Shown here: positions 1-8,478 of the stretch, one piece after another
How positions within the stretch are numbered: position 1 is the first letter of the stretch
Layout of the letters: each line of letters starts with the position of its first letter
Origin: an uncultured Alphaproteobacteria bacterium
GTDB taxonomy: Bacteria > Pseudomonadota > Alphaproteobacteria > HIMB59 > GCA-002718135
Direction of reading: 5' to 3'
Assembly: GCA_902577945.1 (NCBI GenBank)
Contig: CACHBB010000010.1
Location: 1-37,774, forward strand
Length of the DNA stretch: 37,774 nucleotides
Made by a program: the position numbers and the translations under genes
The notes under the pieces: model-generated
Database searches by the model: none
Told to the model about the DNA's origin: nothing
Seen by the model: the letters and a program-made list of their open reading frames with translations, nothing else

Positions 1-200
1 CCATTTGGTTCCTCACAACCAGCGCTTACAATTCCTCTTGGACGATGATATTTGAAACTTCTGCCTACCAGATGAACATTATTAGCAAGTAAAGCGGAAG
101 CTAAAGTATCTCCTTCATATGCTTGATATTTTTTTCCATCAAAGAAGAAATTAATAGTTTTATTTTTTTGAATATTTTGATTATTTTGAAAACGTTTCAT
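1..200 (-). CDS. soxA: Sarcosine oxidase alpha subunit, N-terminal part (cut by window edge)
   Basis: The last gene of the soxBDA set. Only the first 66 or so residues are present: the ATG is at 200-198 and the frame is open to base 1. The visible part is the 2Fe-2S-ferredoxin-like N-terminal domain of the alpha subunit, including the diagnostic stretch GRSFKYHRPRGI followed by AGCEEPN. In the heterotetrameric enzyme the alpha subunit carries the NAD site and the folate-binding domain that turns the methyl group of sarcosine into 5,10-methylene-THF. It starts 8 bp after soxD, so the two are almost certainly co-transcribed. The identity is secure from the N-terminal motif; the remaining ~900 residues cannot be checked here. 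Confidence 0.93.
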   Translation of the reverse strand, partial: MKRFQNNQNIQKNKTINFFFDGKKYQAYEGDTLASALLANNVHLVGRSFKYHRPRGIVSAGCEEPN

Positions 201-208
201 AAATAGAA

Positions 209-559
209 TTATCTTTTCTTTGAAGTTGCTAAATTTCCAGAACCGATATTTGGTTCACCTGAAGGTGTAATAGGTGTGTTAGCATTTAATTTAGGTGGTT
301 TATCTCCAATTTTATAAACAGCTAAGATCTCATCAGTTGCTGTGTTTCTAGCTAAGTTAAACCACTGTCTACAACCAAAAGCATGATTCCATCTTTCATA
401 GTGAAGTCCTTTATCATTCTTTCGTAGGAATAAATATTCTGCCCACTGATCATCAGTTAAATCCGGGGGATTTTTTGGTCTAGAAATATGAGCTTCTCCA
501 CCACATGAGAATTCAGCTTGATCTCTTTCACCACAATAAGGACAATTAATTAAGAACAT
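209..559 (-). CDS. soxD: Sarcosine oxidase delta subunit
   Basis: Small zinc-binding subunit of heterotetrameric sarcosine oxidase, 116 residues (the family is usually about 90-110). The N-terminus has CPYCG near residue 6, then a further Cys-Gly-Gly and a nearby His. This matches the three-Cys/one-His zinc site known for the delta subunit. The middle region with W-x-H-x-x-GCRxWF is also characteristic. It lies 3 bp after soxB and 8 bp before soxA on the same strand, the standard B-D-A order. The C-terminal tail (about 25 residues, Pro/Asn/Ser-rich) is longer than needed and probably disordered. Confidence 0.93.
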   Translation of the reverse strand: MFLINCPYCGERDQAEFSCGGEAHISRPKNPPDLTDDQWAEYLFLRKNDKGLHYERWNHAFGCRQWFNLARNTATDEILAVYKIGDKPPKLNANTPITPSGEPNIGSGNLATSKKR

Positions 560-562
560 GAA

Positions 563-1822
563 TTAGTGTGCAACTGCAGCAGCACCATGTTCATCAACTA
601 ACTCACCACTTGAAAATCTATTTATACTAAAAGGAGCATTTAGCTCATGAGCATGATCATTTGCAATTGTATGTGCAAACACCCATCCTGAACCTGGTGT
701 TGCTTTAAATCCTCCCGTACCCCATCCACAATTAAAATATAAACCATTAATATGAGTTTTGCTAATAATTGGACTTGCATCTGGACAAATATCAACAATT
801 CCACCCCAATGTCGAAGCATTTTCATTCTAGAAAAAATAGGAAATAATTCAACTATTGCCATTAATGTATCTTCAACAATGTTAAAGCCTCCACGTTGAG
901 TATAGGAGGTGTATCCATCAGTACCTGCTCCAATAACTAATTCACCTTTGTCTGATTGAGATACATAGGCATGGATTGTATTAGACATTACTACTGTATC
1001 AATTACTGGTTTTACAGGTTCAGAAACAAGTGCTTGAAGAGGTTTACTTTCAAGTGGAAGTTTTATTCCTGCCATGTTTGCAATTACACTTGTGTGCCCT
1101 GCTGCTGCAACACCAACTTTATTAGAATTAATTGTTCCTTTTGTTGTTTCAATTCCAGTGATGTTTCCATTTTTAATATTAATACCAGTAACTTCACAAT
1201 TTTGGATAATATCAACACCCATTTCATCAGCACCTCTAGCGTAACCCCAAGCAACTGCATCATGTCTTGCTGTTCCTGCTCTTCGTTGAAGTGTTGCTCC
1301 AAGTACAGGATATCTTATATTTGGCGATGTATTTATAATTGGACAAAATTCTTTTACCTTATTTGTGTCTAGCCATTCGCAATCTATGTCATTAAGTCTA
1401 TTAGCATGCCAACGTCTTTTAAGTTCTCTTACATCATGTAAATTGTGAGCAACATTTAAAACTCCTCTTTGAGAAAACATAACATTATAATTTAATTCTT
1501 GTGACATACCTTCCCACAATTTCAGAGCATGTTCATACAATGCTGCACTTTGATCCCACAAATAATTTGATCTTATAATAGTAGTATTTCTTCCAGTATT
1601 ACCTCCACCAATCCATCCCTTTTCAATAACAGCTATGTTTTTAATTCCATGATTTTTTGCTAAATAGTAGGCTGTTGTCAAGCCATGCCCGCCTCCACCA
1701 ACAATAATTGCTTCATAATTTTTTTTAGGTTCAGGACTTTTCCATGCTTTTTGCCAATTCTCATGATGAGTTAAGGCATTTTTTGCAATAGAAAAGAAAG
1801 AGTATTTATTTCTAATTGACAT
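563..1822 (-). CDS. soxB: Sarcosine oxidase beta subunit
   Basis: FAD/FMN-dependent beta subunit that oxidises sarcosine to glycine, 419 residues. The Rossmann FAD motif VGGGGHGL lies at residues 41-48, followed by the family-typical [10 protein letters not shown] at 72-81. His187 in the segment [11 protein letters not shown] aligns with the histidine that carries covalent FMN in characterised enzymes (His173 in the Corynebacterium beta subunit; the shift equals the longer N-terminus here). The start ATG is 22 bp downstream of the fhs stop. The gene therefore reads as part of an fhs-soxB-soxD-soxA transcript, which links sarcosine demethylation to folate one-carbon oxidation. Confidence 0.95.
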   Translation of the reverse strand: MSIRNKYSFFSIAKNALTHHENWQKAWKSPEPKKNYEAIIVGGGGHGLTTAYYLAKNHGIKNIAVIEKGWIGGGNTGRNTTIIRSNYLWDQSAALYEHALKLWEGMSQELNYNVMFSQRGVLNVAHNLHDVRELKRRWHANRLNDIDCEWLDTNKVKEFCPIINTSPNIRYPVLGATLQRRAGTARHDAVAWGYARGADEMGVDIIQNCEVTGINIKNGNITGIETTKGTINSNKVGVAAAGHTSVIANMAGIKLPLESKPLQALVSEPVKPVIDTVVMSNTIHAYVSQSDKGELVIGAGTDGYTSYTQRGGFNIVEDTLMAIVELFPIFSRMKMLRHWGGIVDICPDASPIISKTHINGLYFNCGWGTGGFKATPGSGWVFAHTIANDHAHELNAPFSINRFSSGELVDEHGAAAVAH

Positions 1823-1844
1823 ATCTTTTTATTATATAGCAGTT

Positions 1845-3518
1845 TTAAAAAAGACCTTCAATTTCTCCTTTAGCATTTAACTTAATCGAATTTGCCGCAG
1901 GGACACTTGGCAAACCAGGCATTGTCATGATATCACCACAAATTACTACAATAAATTCAGCCCCTGAAGATAATCTTACTTCTCTGACAGGTAGAACATG
2001 CCCAGTTGGAGCTCCTTTTAAATTTGGATCAGTAGAAAAACTATATTGTGTTTTTGCTATACAAACTGGCAGTTTCCCAAAACCTTTACTTTCAAAATCT
2101 TTCAGTTGATTTCTTACCTTTGTATCTGCTACAACTTCACTTGCGTGATAGATTTCTTGACCAATTTTTTCTATTTTTTTGAATAGAGAAATATTATCTT
2201 CATATAAAAATTTAAATGTATTTTTATTTTCTTCACAAATTTCAACAACATTTTGTGCTAATTCTGTTGCACCTTGACCTCCATCTGACCAGTGTGTACA
2301 CATTGAAGCTTTAACTCCCTGCGTTTTGCAAAAATCAAGTACTGCATTAACTTCATTTTGAGAGTCCGTAACAAAATAATTTATTGCTACTGTAACTGGA
2401 AGTCCAAATTTGCGGACATTGATTATATGCCTTTCTAAATTTACAAGCCCCTTTTTTAGAGCTGAGACATTTTCATTTTTTAAATCTTCTTTTGCAACAT
2501 CTCCATGCATTTTAAGAGCTCTTATTGTAGCAACCAGGACGACACAATCAGGTTTTAAATTAGACTTTCTACATTTTATATCTAAAAATTTTTCTGCTCC
2601 CAAGTCTGCACCAAAACCAGCTTCTGTTACTACATAATCACTAAGTTTTAAACTTGCTTTAGTTGCAATAACAGAGTTACAACCATGTGCAATATTGGCA
2701 AAAGGTCCTCCATGTATTATTGCTGGATTGTTTTCTAGTGTTTGAGTTATATTTGGTCTTATTGCATCTTTTAATAAAACAGTCATCGGTCCTTGAGCGT
2801 TTAAGTCCTTTGCATAAATAGCTTTTTTATCTCTTGTATATGCAATTGTGATATTACCAATTCTTTCTTCAAGATCGTTTAAGTCTTTTGCTAAACAAAA
2901 TATAGCCATTATTTCAGAAGCAACTGTAATATCAAACCCATCTTGTCTTGGATAACCATTTGCAACTCCACCAAGATCTACAACAATTGATCTTAAAGAT
3001 CTATCGTTCATATCCATAACTCTTTTCCAAACTACTCGTCTTACATCTATATTTAATTTGTTTCCCCAGTAAATGTGATTATCAATTAATGCTGATAGTA
3101 AATTGTGGGCTGATGTTATAGCATGAAAATCTCCAGTAAAATGTAAATTAATTTGCTCCATTGGAACAACTTGAGCATATCCACCACCAGCTGCTCCACC
3201 TTTCATACCAAATGAAGGTCCTAGACTAGGTTCTCTTAAACAAACAATAGATTTTTTACCAATTTTATTTAGACCATCGTTAAGTCCAACTGATGTCGTT
3301 GTTTTACCTTCTCCAGCGGGTGTAGGAGTAATAGCTGTAACTAAAATTAATTTGCCATCTTTTTTTTCTTTAAGTGTATTTATATATTCGAGATTAATCT
3401 TAGCAATGTGACGGCCCATTGGACTAAATGCTTCTGGTGTGTCCGGAACATTTATTTTATCTAAAATTTCACTAATGGGCTGCATTTTAGCTTTTCTAGC
3501 TATTTCAATATCAGACAT
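1845..3518 (-). CDS. fhs: Formate-tetrahydrofolate ligase
   Basis: Interconverts formate, THF and ATP with 10-formyl-THF, 557 residues, full length for the monofunctional enzyme. The phosphate-binding segment [12 protein letters not shown] is at residues 64-75. The glycine-rich [11 protein letters not shown] and the HFTGDFHAI segment (both typical of the family) follow. The ATG at 3518 is preceded by AAGGAG at 3528-3523, although only 4 nt away. Beside sarcosine oxidase the enzyme most likely runs in the formate-releasing, ATP-conserving direction on methyl groups from sarcosine. It may also supply 10-formyl-THF for purines. A possible promoter and an inverted repeat lie in the 100 bp upstream spacer. 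Confidence 0.96.
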   Translation of the reverse strand: MSDIEIARKAKMQPISEILDKINVPDTPEAFSPMGRHIAKINLEYINTLKEKKDGKLILVTAITPTPAGEGKTTTSVGLNDGLNKIGKKSIVCLREPSLGPSFGMKGGAAGGGYAQVVPMEQINLHFTGDFHAITSAHNLLSALIDNHIYWGNKLNIDVRRVVWKRVMDMNDRSLRSIVVDLGGVANGYPRQDGFDITVASEIMAIFCLAKDLNDLEERIGNITIAYTRDKKAIYAKDLNAQGPMTVLLKDAIRPNITQTLENNPAIIHGGPFANIAHGCNSVIATKASLKLSDYVVTEAGFGADLGAEKFLDIKCRKSNLKPDCVVLVATIRALKMHGDVAKEDLKNENVSALKKGLVNLERHIINVRKFGLPVTVAINYFVTDSQNEVNAVLDFCKTQGVKASMCTHWSDGGQGATELAQNVVEICEENKNTFKFLYEDNISLFKKIEKIGQEIYHASEVVADTKVRNQLKDFESKGFGKLPVCIAKTQYSFSTDPNLKGAPTGHVLPVREVRLSSGAEFIVVICGDIMTMPGLPSVPAANSIKLNAKGEIEGLF

Positions 3519-3544
3519 GTAACTCCTTATTTAATATGTAAATA

Positions 3545-3582
3545 CTTATAGATGATGTTATTTACGAAACAACTTGTGTTTC
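3545..3582 (-). promoter_or_regulatory. Possible fhs promoter with overlapping inverted repeat
   Basis: In the spacer upstream of fhs, read on the minus strand, TTGTTT (3572-3567) is followed after 16 bp by TATAAG (3550-3545). Overlapping the upstream hexamer is a perfect 6-bp inverted repeat GAAACA-acttg-TGTTTC (3566-3582). It could be an operator or a small hairpin ending the MetF-like transcript. The promoter match is only fair and AT-rich DNA produces such matches by chance. Confidence 0.3.
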
Positions 3583-3618
3583 AATATTTGAAATAAAAAG
3601 TGTTAGGAAATACAGGGT

Positions 3619-4509
3619 TTATAAAACAAATTGATTTTTATCATTGAAATTTAGTTCTGAGTTATCAAGTAGATTAAGCCAATCTGTTGTTTTTTTCATT
3701 CCACCAAAAGCATAGAAATGAATATTTTCTAGATTACTAGATTTATTTGTATTAGCATAATTAGCTAAGTCGTAAATAAGCTTATCAGGTGTACTCAATG
3801 TTGCCAATTTAGTTAAATTGAAAGCTTGTTTTGATAAAAAGCGAAGAGAATTTCCAATACCACATGATCTAGCATAATTAATTAAGGTTTTAATTGAGGC
3901 TGGCCCAGGTATACCTGCATGTATTGGTAATTTATTATCTAAAGAATTAAGATGTTTTTCCCAATCAATTAGAGATCTGGCTTCAAAAAAAAATTGGGTC
4001 GCAATATACATTTGAAAATTTACATTTTTTGCAAATTCATTTTTTTCTTTTATTGCTAAATCTAAATTTTTATTTGAAATATCAGGACTTCCTTCTGGAT
4101 GTCCAGCAACACCAACAAATTTATAATTAAATTTAGACAAAAGATCAGATTTTAATACATCCATTGTTGAAGAAATATTTCCAGCTTGATTGCCACCACC
4201 ACCAATAATTAATATTTTTGAACAACCTGCTTCATTTGCTAATTCGCCAACATATTTTTCTAAGTCATTTTTATCTACTATGGTTCTTGCAGGTAAGTGT
4301 GGAATTACTTCATATCCCTCCTTTTTTAATTTTTTAGCTGTATTAATAACATTATTTGCATTTTCATCTGGTAAGTACGTTATATAGATATCATGGTTTT
4401 TAGTTAAAAAATCTGTAAAACCCCCATATTTAGAATAAACGTTTGGTGTTGTTTCAATAGAGTATGTATTAAGAAATTTTTTTACAATATTTAGAGTTTC
4501 TTTCGACAT
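3619..4509 (-). CDS. Methylenetetrahydrofolate reductase-family protein
   Basis: A 296-residue TIM-barrel protein of the MetF family, which reduces 5,10-methylene-THF to 5-methyl-THF with FAD. Visible family marks are HLPAR (71-75), a glycine-rich IIGGGGNQAG (101-110), AGHPEGSP (135-142) and TQFFFE (171-176). Canonical E. coli MetF has HLTC at the first of these, so this belongs to a divergent branch. Proteins of this branch occur in methylated-compound gene sets, so a role in handling one-carbon units from sarcosine is likely. Whether it makes methionine-pathway methyl-THF or works oxidatively cannot be told. It lies 100 bp upstream of fhs and divergently from trhO (34 bp). Confidence 0.8.
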   Translation of the reverse strand: MSKETLNIVKKFLNTYSIETTPNVYSKYGGFTDFLTKNHDIYITYLPDENANNVINTAKKLKKEGYEVIPHLPARTIVDKNDLEKYVGELANEAGCSKILIIGGGGNQAGNISSTMDVLKSDLLSKFNYKFVGVAGHPEGSPDISNKNLDLAIKEKNEFAKNVNFQMYIATQFFFEARSLIDWEKHLNSLDNKLPIHAGIPGPASIKTLINYARSCGIGNSLRFLSKQAFNLTKLATLSTPDKLIYDLANYANTNKSSNLENIHFYAFGGMKKTTDWLNLLDNSELNFNDKNQFVL

Positions 4510-4543
4510 GTATTTAAAATAATTTTATATATAATTTACTTAA

Positions 4544-5479
4544 ATGAATAACAAGCACTTTACTATTATTACTTTTTACCAATTTAAAAAAAATTTTGAT
4601 AAGTTCAAATTGTCATTAGAATTAAAAAATTTTTGTAAATATAATAAAATAAAAGGTACAATATTGATTGCTGATGAGGGAGTTAATGGTACGATAGCTG
4701 GTTTCAAAAATGATGTTAGTAATGCTGTTGATATATTAAATAAGTATAGTCTATCAAATCTCAATCTAAAGTTTTCTTTTTCAAAATTCATGCCTTTCCA
4801 AAAATTTAAAATTAAACAAAAAAAAGAAATTGTTACATTAAGAACCAAGTATGCAAATCCTGAAATACAAACTGGTGAACGTATAAATTTTAAAGTTTGG
4901 AATGATCTGATTAGTGATAAAAAAACTATGCTTTTAGATGTTAGAAATGATTTTGAAGTACAAATGGGATCATTTAAAGGGGCTATAAATCCAAAAACAA
5001 AAAATTTCACTGAATTTAAAGATTTTGTAAAAACTAATTTAACTGAACACAAAGATAAAAAAATTGCAATGTTTTGTACTGGTGGAATAAGATGTGAAAA
5101 AGCATCTTCTTATTTAATAGCAAAAGGATTTAGAAATGTATGTCAATTAGATGGAGGCATACTTAAATACTTAGAAAATACTCCACATGCAAAATCACTC
5201 TGGAAAGGGGAATGCTTTGTTTTTGATGGAAGAGTTTCACTAAAAAATGAACTTAAAAATGGTACCTACAAGATGTGTCATGCTTGTAGAAATCCATTAA
5301 GTCTTAAAGAGTCAAATACAAAAAAATATATACCAGGAGTTTCATGCCCAAAATGTTTTAATAAAATAAGTTATAAAAAGAAAAAGGGTCTTATTGAGAG
5401 AAATAAACAAATCTCAATTGCAAAGAAAAAAGGGACATATAATAGATATATCACACAAACAGTAACAGACTATGAGTAA
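4544..5479 (+). CDS. trhO: tRNA uridine(34) hydroxylase (rhodanese-related)
   Basis: TrhO/YceA family, which makes 5-hydroxyuridine at the wobble position of certain tRNAs in an O2-dependent reaction. The protein has 311 residues. The N-terminal acylphosphatase-like domain contains GVNGTIAG near residue 47. A rhodanese domain follows, with catalytic Cys178 in CTGGIRCEKA. A C-terminal cysteine cluster, CHAC and CPKC, follows. This three-part layout separates TrhO from plain sulfurtransferases. The start ATG has no strong Shine-Dalgarno in its 34-bp spacer with the divergent MetF-like gene. It is not obviously part of the downstream light-response cassette. Confidence 0.9.
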   Translation: MNNKHFTIITFYQFKKNFDKFKLSLELKNFCKYNKIKGTILIADEGVNGTIAGFKNDVSNAVDILNKYSLSNLNLKFSFSKFMPFQKFKIKQKKEIVTLRTKYANPEIQTGERINFKVWNDLISDKKTMLLDVRNDFEVQMGSFKGAINPKTKNFTEFKDFVKTNLTEHKDKKIAMFCTGGIRCEKASSYLIAKGFRNVCQLDGGILKYLENTPHAKSLWKGECFVFDGRVSLKNELKNGTYKMCHACRNPLSLKESNTKKYIPGVSCPKCFNKISYKKKKGLIERNKQISIAKKKGTYNRYITQTVTDYE

Positions 5480-5520
5480 AAAATACTTTATTTCATATTA
5501 TTATTCTGTATAGACAGCTC

Positions 5521-5715
5521 ATGGCAAAAAAAACATCATTTGCATTGAAGCAACTTGTTCCTGAAGAAAATCCAAAAACTGGCACAAAGTATATAGTAAG
5601 AAAACCAACTAAAGGATTAAAAGTTGCAGAAAAACTTCGTTTAAAGAAATATGATCCAGTTCTAAAAAAACACGTCTGGTTTGTTGAAAAAAAGATGCCT
5701 CCACATAGCAAATAA
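5521..5715 (+). CDS. rpmG: 50S ribosomal protein L33
   Basis: Component of the large ribosomal subunit, 64 residues against about 55 in E. coli. The core KYDPVLKKHVWFVEKK matches the KYDPVARKHVEFKE-type signature of L33, preceded by the usual basic stretch with EKLRLKK. It lacks cysteines, so it is the zinc-free form. The extra residues lie near the N-terminus (an insertion of about five residues around NPKTG) and in a short C-terminal tail. It stands alone between trhO and the photolyase gene, with 41-46 bp spacers on each side. Confidence 0.88.
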   Translation: MAKKTSFALKQLVPEENPKTGTKYIVRKPTKGLKVAEKLRLKKYDPVLKKHVWFVEKKMPPHSK

Positions 5716-5761
5716 ATACTTAAGGTCTTTAATTTATTAAAAATTAAGATAATTTTAACCT

Positions 5762-7183
5762 ATGGCACTTAAACTAGGAGTTCATTGGTTTAGACAAGAT
5801 TTAAGAGTAAATCATAATCCCTCTATTGAGGCTTTAGCTAAAAGAGTAGATAAAATTATACCAATATTTATTTTTGATCCCAAGCTAAGAATAGGTTCCG
5901 TCTCTAAATGGTGGCTAGAACAATCTTTAAAAAACCTTAGTGAAACTATAAGAAAAAAAAATGGAAAACTAAACTTTTTTATTGGAGATCCTTTAAAAAT
6001 AATCTCATCAATTATTTTAGAAAACAACATTGATTTTTTTTCCTGGAACAGATTATATGATCCTTATTCAATTAATAGAGATAAAAAAATTAAATCTACA
6101 TTAATTTCAAAAGATATTTATTGTGAAACTTTTAACAGCTATTTATTAAATGAGCCATGGAATATTAAAAACAAAAGTGGTTATTTTTTTAAGGTATTCA
6201 CTCCGTACTGGCGCTTTTGCAACGAAATCACTCGATTTAAAAAATTTGATAATCAACTTCAAAATTTTAAATTTTTAAATTCTAATCTAAAGAATTCAAT
6301 AAAATTAGATGATTTAAATTTAACAGATAAAAAAAAGAAGTGGACTAATAAAATTTATAAGAATTGGGCACCTGGTGAAAGTAATGCTCAAGCTCAGCTT
6401 AAGCAATTTATTGCAAGTAAGGCTAATAAATACTCTATTGGTAGAGATAGACCTGATCAAAATTTAACTTCAAAATTATCACCATACTTACATTTTGGTG
6501 AGATTTCTCCAATGCAAACTTACAAAAACATTTCTTTGTCAAACAATATCAATTCGGAAAATAAAAATAAGTTTTTATCAGAGCTTGGTTGGAGAGATTT
6601 TTCATATAATCTGTTATATCATTATCCAGATATGATACATAAACCAATACAAACAAAATTTAAAAACTTTCCATGGTTAAAAGTTAATAAAAATTTACAG
6701 AAATGGCAAAAAGGATTTACTGGAATTCCAATTGTTGATGCAGGTATGAGACAACTTTATGAGACTGGTTGGATGCATAACCGAGTAAGAATGATTGTTG
6801 GTTCATTTTTAACAAAAAATTTATTATTGCATTGGAAAAATGGAGAGGAATGGTTTTTCGATACTTTAGTTGATGCTGATATTGGATCAAATGCAGCAGG
6901 TTGGCAATGGATATCAGGCTGTGGTGCTGATGCCAGTCCATATTTTAGAATATTCAATCCAATCCTTCAGGGCCAGAAATTTGATCCAAATGGTGATTAC
7001 GTAAAAAAATTTGTTCCAGAACTTCAAAATGTTTCTAAGAAATATATTCATAACCCTTGGGAAATGTCAGAAGAAAGTCAAATGAGTTGCGCTTGTGTTA
7101 TAGGAAAAGATTATCCAGCACCTATTGTAGATTTAAAAGAAACAAGAAATAGAGCTCTATCAGCATTCAAATCTATCAGTTAA
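5762..7183 (+). CDS. phrB: Deoxyribodipyrimidine photo-lyase
   Basis: Class I DNA photolyase/cryptochrome, 473 residues, expected to repair UV-induced cyclobutane pyrimidine dimers with blue light and FAD. The N-terminal antenna domain opens with VHWFRQDLRV. The C-terminal FAD domain has GWMHNRVRM, the AGWQWISGCGADASPYF block and FNPILQGQKFD, all characteristic. The start ATG is 46 bp after rpmG. It heads a cassette (FAD amine oxidase, DUF1365, cfa, DUF2878) whose genes are separated by 1-3 bp. In other proteobacteria similar cassettes are induced by singlet oxygen or light through an ECF sigma factor; none is encoded here. A cryptochrome-like sensory role cannot be excluded. Confidence 0.94.
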   Translation: MALKLGVHWFRQDLRVNHNPSIEALAKRVDKIIPIFIFDPKLRIGSVSKWWLEQSLKNLSETIRKKNGKLNFFIGDPLKIISSIILENNIDFFSWNRLYDPYSINRDKKIKSTLISKDIYCETFNSYLLNEPWNIKNKSGYFFKVFTPYWRFCNEITRFKKFDNQLQNFKFLNSNLKNSIKLDDLNLTDKKKKWTNKIYKNWAPGESNAQAQLKQFIASKANKYSIGRDRPDQNLTSKLSPYLHFGEISPMQTYKNISLSNNINSENKNKFLSELGWRDFSYNLLYHYPDMIHKPIQTKFKNFPWLKVNKNLQKWQKGFTGIPIVDAGMRQLYETGWMHNRVRMIVGSFLTKNLLLHWKNGEEWFFDTLVDADIGSNAAGWQWISGCGADASPYFRIFNPILQGQKFDPNGDYVKKFVPELQNVSKKYIHNPWEMSEESQMSCACVIGKDYPAPIVDLKETRNRALSAFKSIS

Positions 7184-7184
7184 A

Positions 7185-7952
7185 GTGAAAGAAAAAATAG
7201 CAATTATAGGCTCAGGCATATCAGGGTTAAGCGCTGCATATTTTTTATCAAATAAATATGATGTCCATTTATATGAAAAAAATAATAGGTTAGGTGGTCA
7301 TACAAGAACATTGTATATTGATCATGAGTCAAAAAAAATTCCCATAGATACTGGTTTTATAGTTTTTAATGAAAAAAATTATCCAGATTTGACAAAATTT
7401 TTTCAAAAACTTAAGATTGAATACAGAGATTCTGAAATGTCATTCGCTGTATCCAACAACGAACCGAATATTGAATACAGTGGAAAAACAATATTTACAT
7501 TATTTGCTAACTTTAATAACTTTTTTTCATTAAAATTTTATAAAATGATTTTTGAAATTAAAAAATTATATTCAATATGCAACCAAATAGATGTGAATAA
7601 AATAAATTTAAATCAAACATTAGACGAATTTTTAGATCAACATGAATTTTCAGATTATTTAAGAAATTATCATATTTTACCAATGATATCATCTATATGG
7701 TCTAGTGACATTAGCGATGTAAAAAAATTTCCACTAATTACATTTATTAATTTCTTCAAAAATCATTCCTTGTTCAAATTTAAGAATAGACCTCAATGGA
7801 AATACGTTTTGGGAGGAAGTAATGAATATATAAAAAAGTTAATTAATTTAAATTTATTTAAGTATTATACCAACTTCAAGATTATAAAAATTATTAGAGA
7901 AGAAAAAACAATTAAAATTATTGATGAAAAAAAACAATTGTCATTCTTTTAG
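7185..7952 (+). CDS. FAD-dependent amine oxidase-like protein, N-terminal part (frameshifted gene)
   Basis: First part of an NAD(P)/FAD-binding amine-oxidase-like protein that accompanies DUF1365 and cfa in many marine proteobacteria. It starts with GTG at 7185, one base after the phrB stop. The dinucleotide-binding motif IGSGISGLSAAYF is at residues 8-20, and E31 and the GGHT motif (38-41) follow. The frame ends early at 7950-7952, whereas the family is about 420 residues. The missing C-terminal half continues in the +1 frame (7921-8475). The switch falls at or just after an A8 run (7927-7934). One fewer A would give an intact protein of about 430 residues. Confidence 0.8.
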   Translation: MKEKIAIIGSGISGLSAAYFLSNKYDVHLYEKNNRLGGHTRTLYIDHESKKIPIDTGFIVFNEKNYPDLTKFFQKLKIEYRDSEMSFAVSNNEPNIEYSGKTIFTLFANFNNFFSLKFYKMIFEIKKLYSICNQIDVNKINLNQTLDEFLDQHEFSDYLRNYHILPMISSIWSSDISDVKKFPLITFINFFKNHSLFKFKNRPQWKYVLGGSNEYIKKLINLNLFKYYTNFKIIKIIREEKTIKIIDEKKQLSFF

Positions 7953-8475
7953 TAAATTAGTTTTTGCAACACATGCAAATCAGATTGTGCCTTTATTGGC
8001 TAATCCGACAAAAAATGAATTAAACATTTTAAAAAAATTTCAGTATTCTTCAAATTCAGCATATTTACATAGTGATAGCTCTTTAATGCCGATTTCTAAA
8101 TATGCATGGTCTAGTTGGAATTTTTTAAATAAATCAGTAAATAAAAAATTCACACTTACTTATTGGATGAATTTATTGCAGAAATTATCAATAGATAAAA
8201 ATTATTTTGTAACTGTAAATCCACCAATTGAGCCAAATCATATTATTAATAAAACTATATTTGAACACCCAATCTATTCACTAGATACTCTAATGGCACA
8301 AAAAGAAATAATGAAAATTCAAGGTTTAAATAACACATATTTTTGCGGTTCATATCTTGGATATGGTTTTCATGAAGATGGTATTCAATCTGCCGCATAC
8401 ATTTGTAAATTGTTGAAATGCGATTTGCCTTGGAACAGAGATAAAAATTTCTATAATAGATTAAAAATTAATTAA
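7921..8475 (+). CDS. FAD-dependent amine oxidase-like protein, C-terminal part (frameshifted gene)
   Basis: C-terminal half of the preceding gene in the +1 frame. Family-like sequence begins at SKLVFATHANQIVPLL (DNA near 7951), which should directly follow the N-terminal half. The end carries the FAD-contacting GSYLGYGFHEDGIQSA stretch, as in intact homologues. The frame formally opens at TTG 7921 and ATG 7924, but neither has a ribosome binding site, so these codons are unlikely to be real starts. The protein ends 3 bp before DUF1365. Strong sequence conservation across the second half argues against long-standing decay: either a sequencing or assembly indel, or slippage at the A run. Confidence 0.7.
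   Translation: MMKKNNCHSFSKLVFATHANQIVPLLANPTKNELNILKKFQYSSNSAYLHSDSSLMPISKYAWSSWNFLNKSVNKKFTLTYWMNLLQKLSIDKNYFVTVNPPIEPNHIINKTIFEHPIYSLDTLMAQKEIMKIQGLNNTYFCGSYLGYGFHEDGIQSAAYICKLLKCDLPWNRDKNFYNRLKIN
7927..7934 (+). other. A8 homopolymer at the frame switch
   Basis: Eight consecutive A residues inside the lysine codons just before the reading frame of the FAD protein shifts by +1. It is a plausible indel or polymerase-slippage point. A T4 run at 7947-7950 is a less likely alternative. Confidence 0.5.
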
Positions 8476-8478
8476 CTA

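Noticed and set aside
956-1372. 138-codon frame on the plus strand inside soxB
   Set aside because: The product is a cysteine/asparagine/isoleucine-rich antisense translation of soxB without any recognisable motif.
4576-5052. 158-codon frame on the minus strand inside trhO
   Set aside because: Antisense of a well-conserved gene; phenylalanine-rich composition expected from lysine codons read backwards.
5729-5747. Hairpin TTAATTT-attaa-AAATTAA after rpmG as a terminator
   Set aside because: Purely A/T stem of 7 bp, no GC pairs and no clean T-tract; such repeats are frequent by chance in this DNA.
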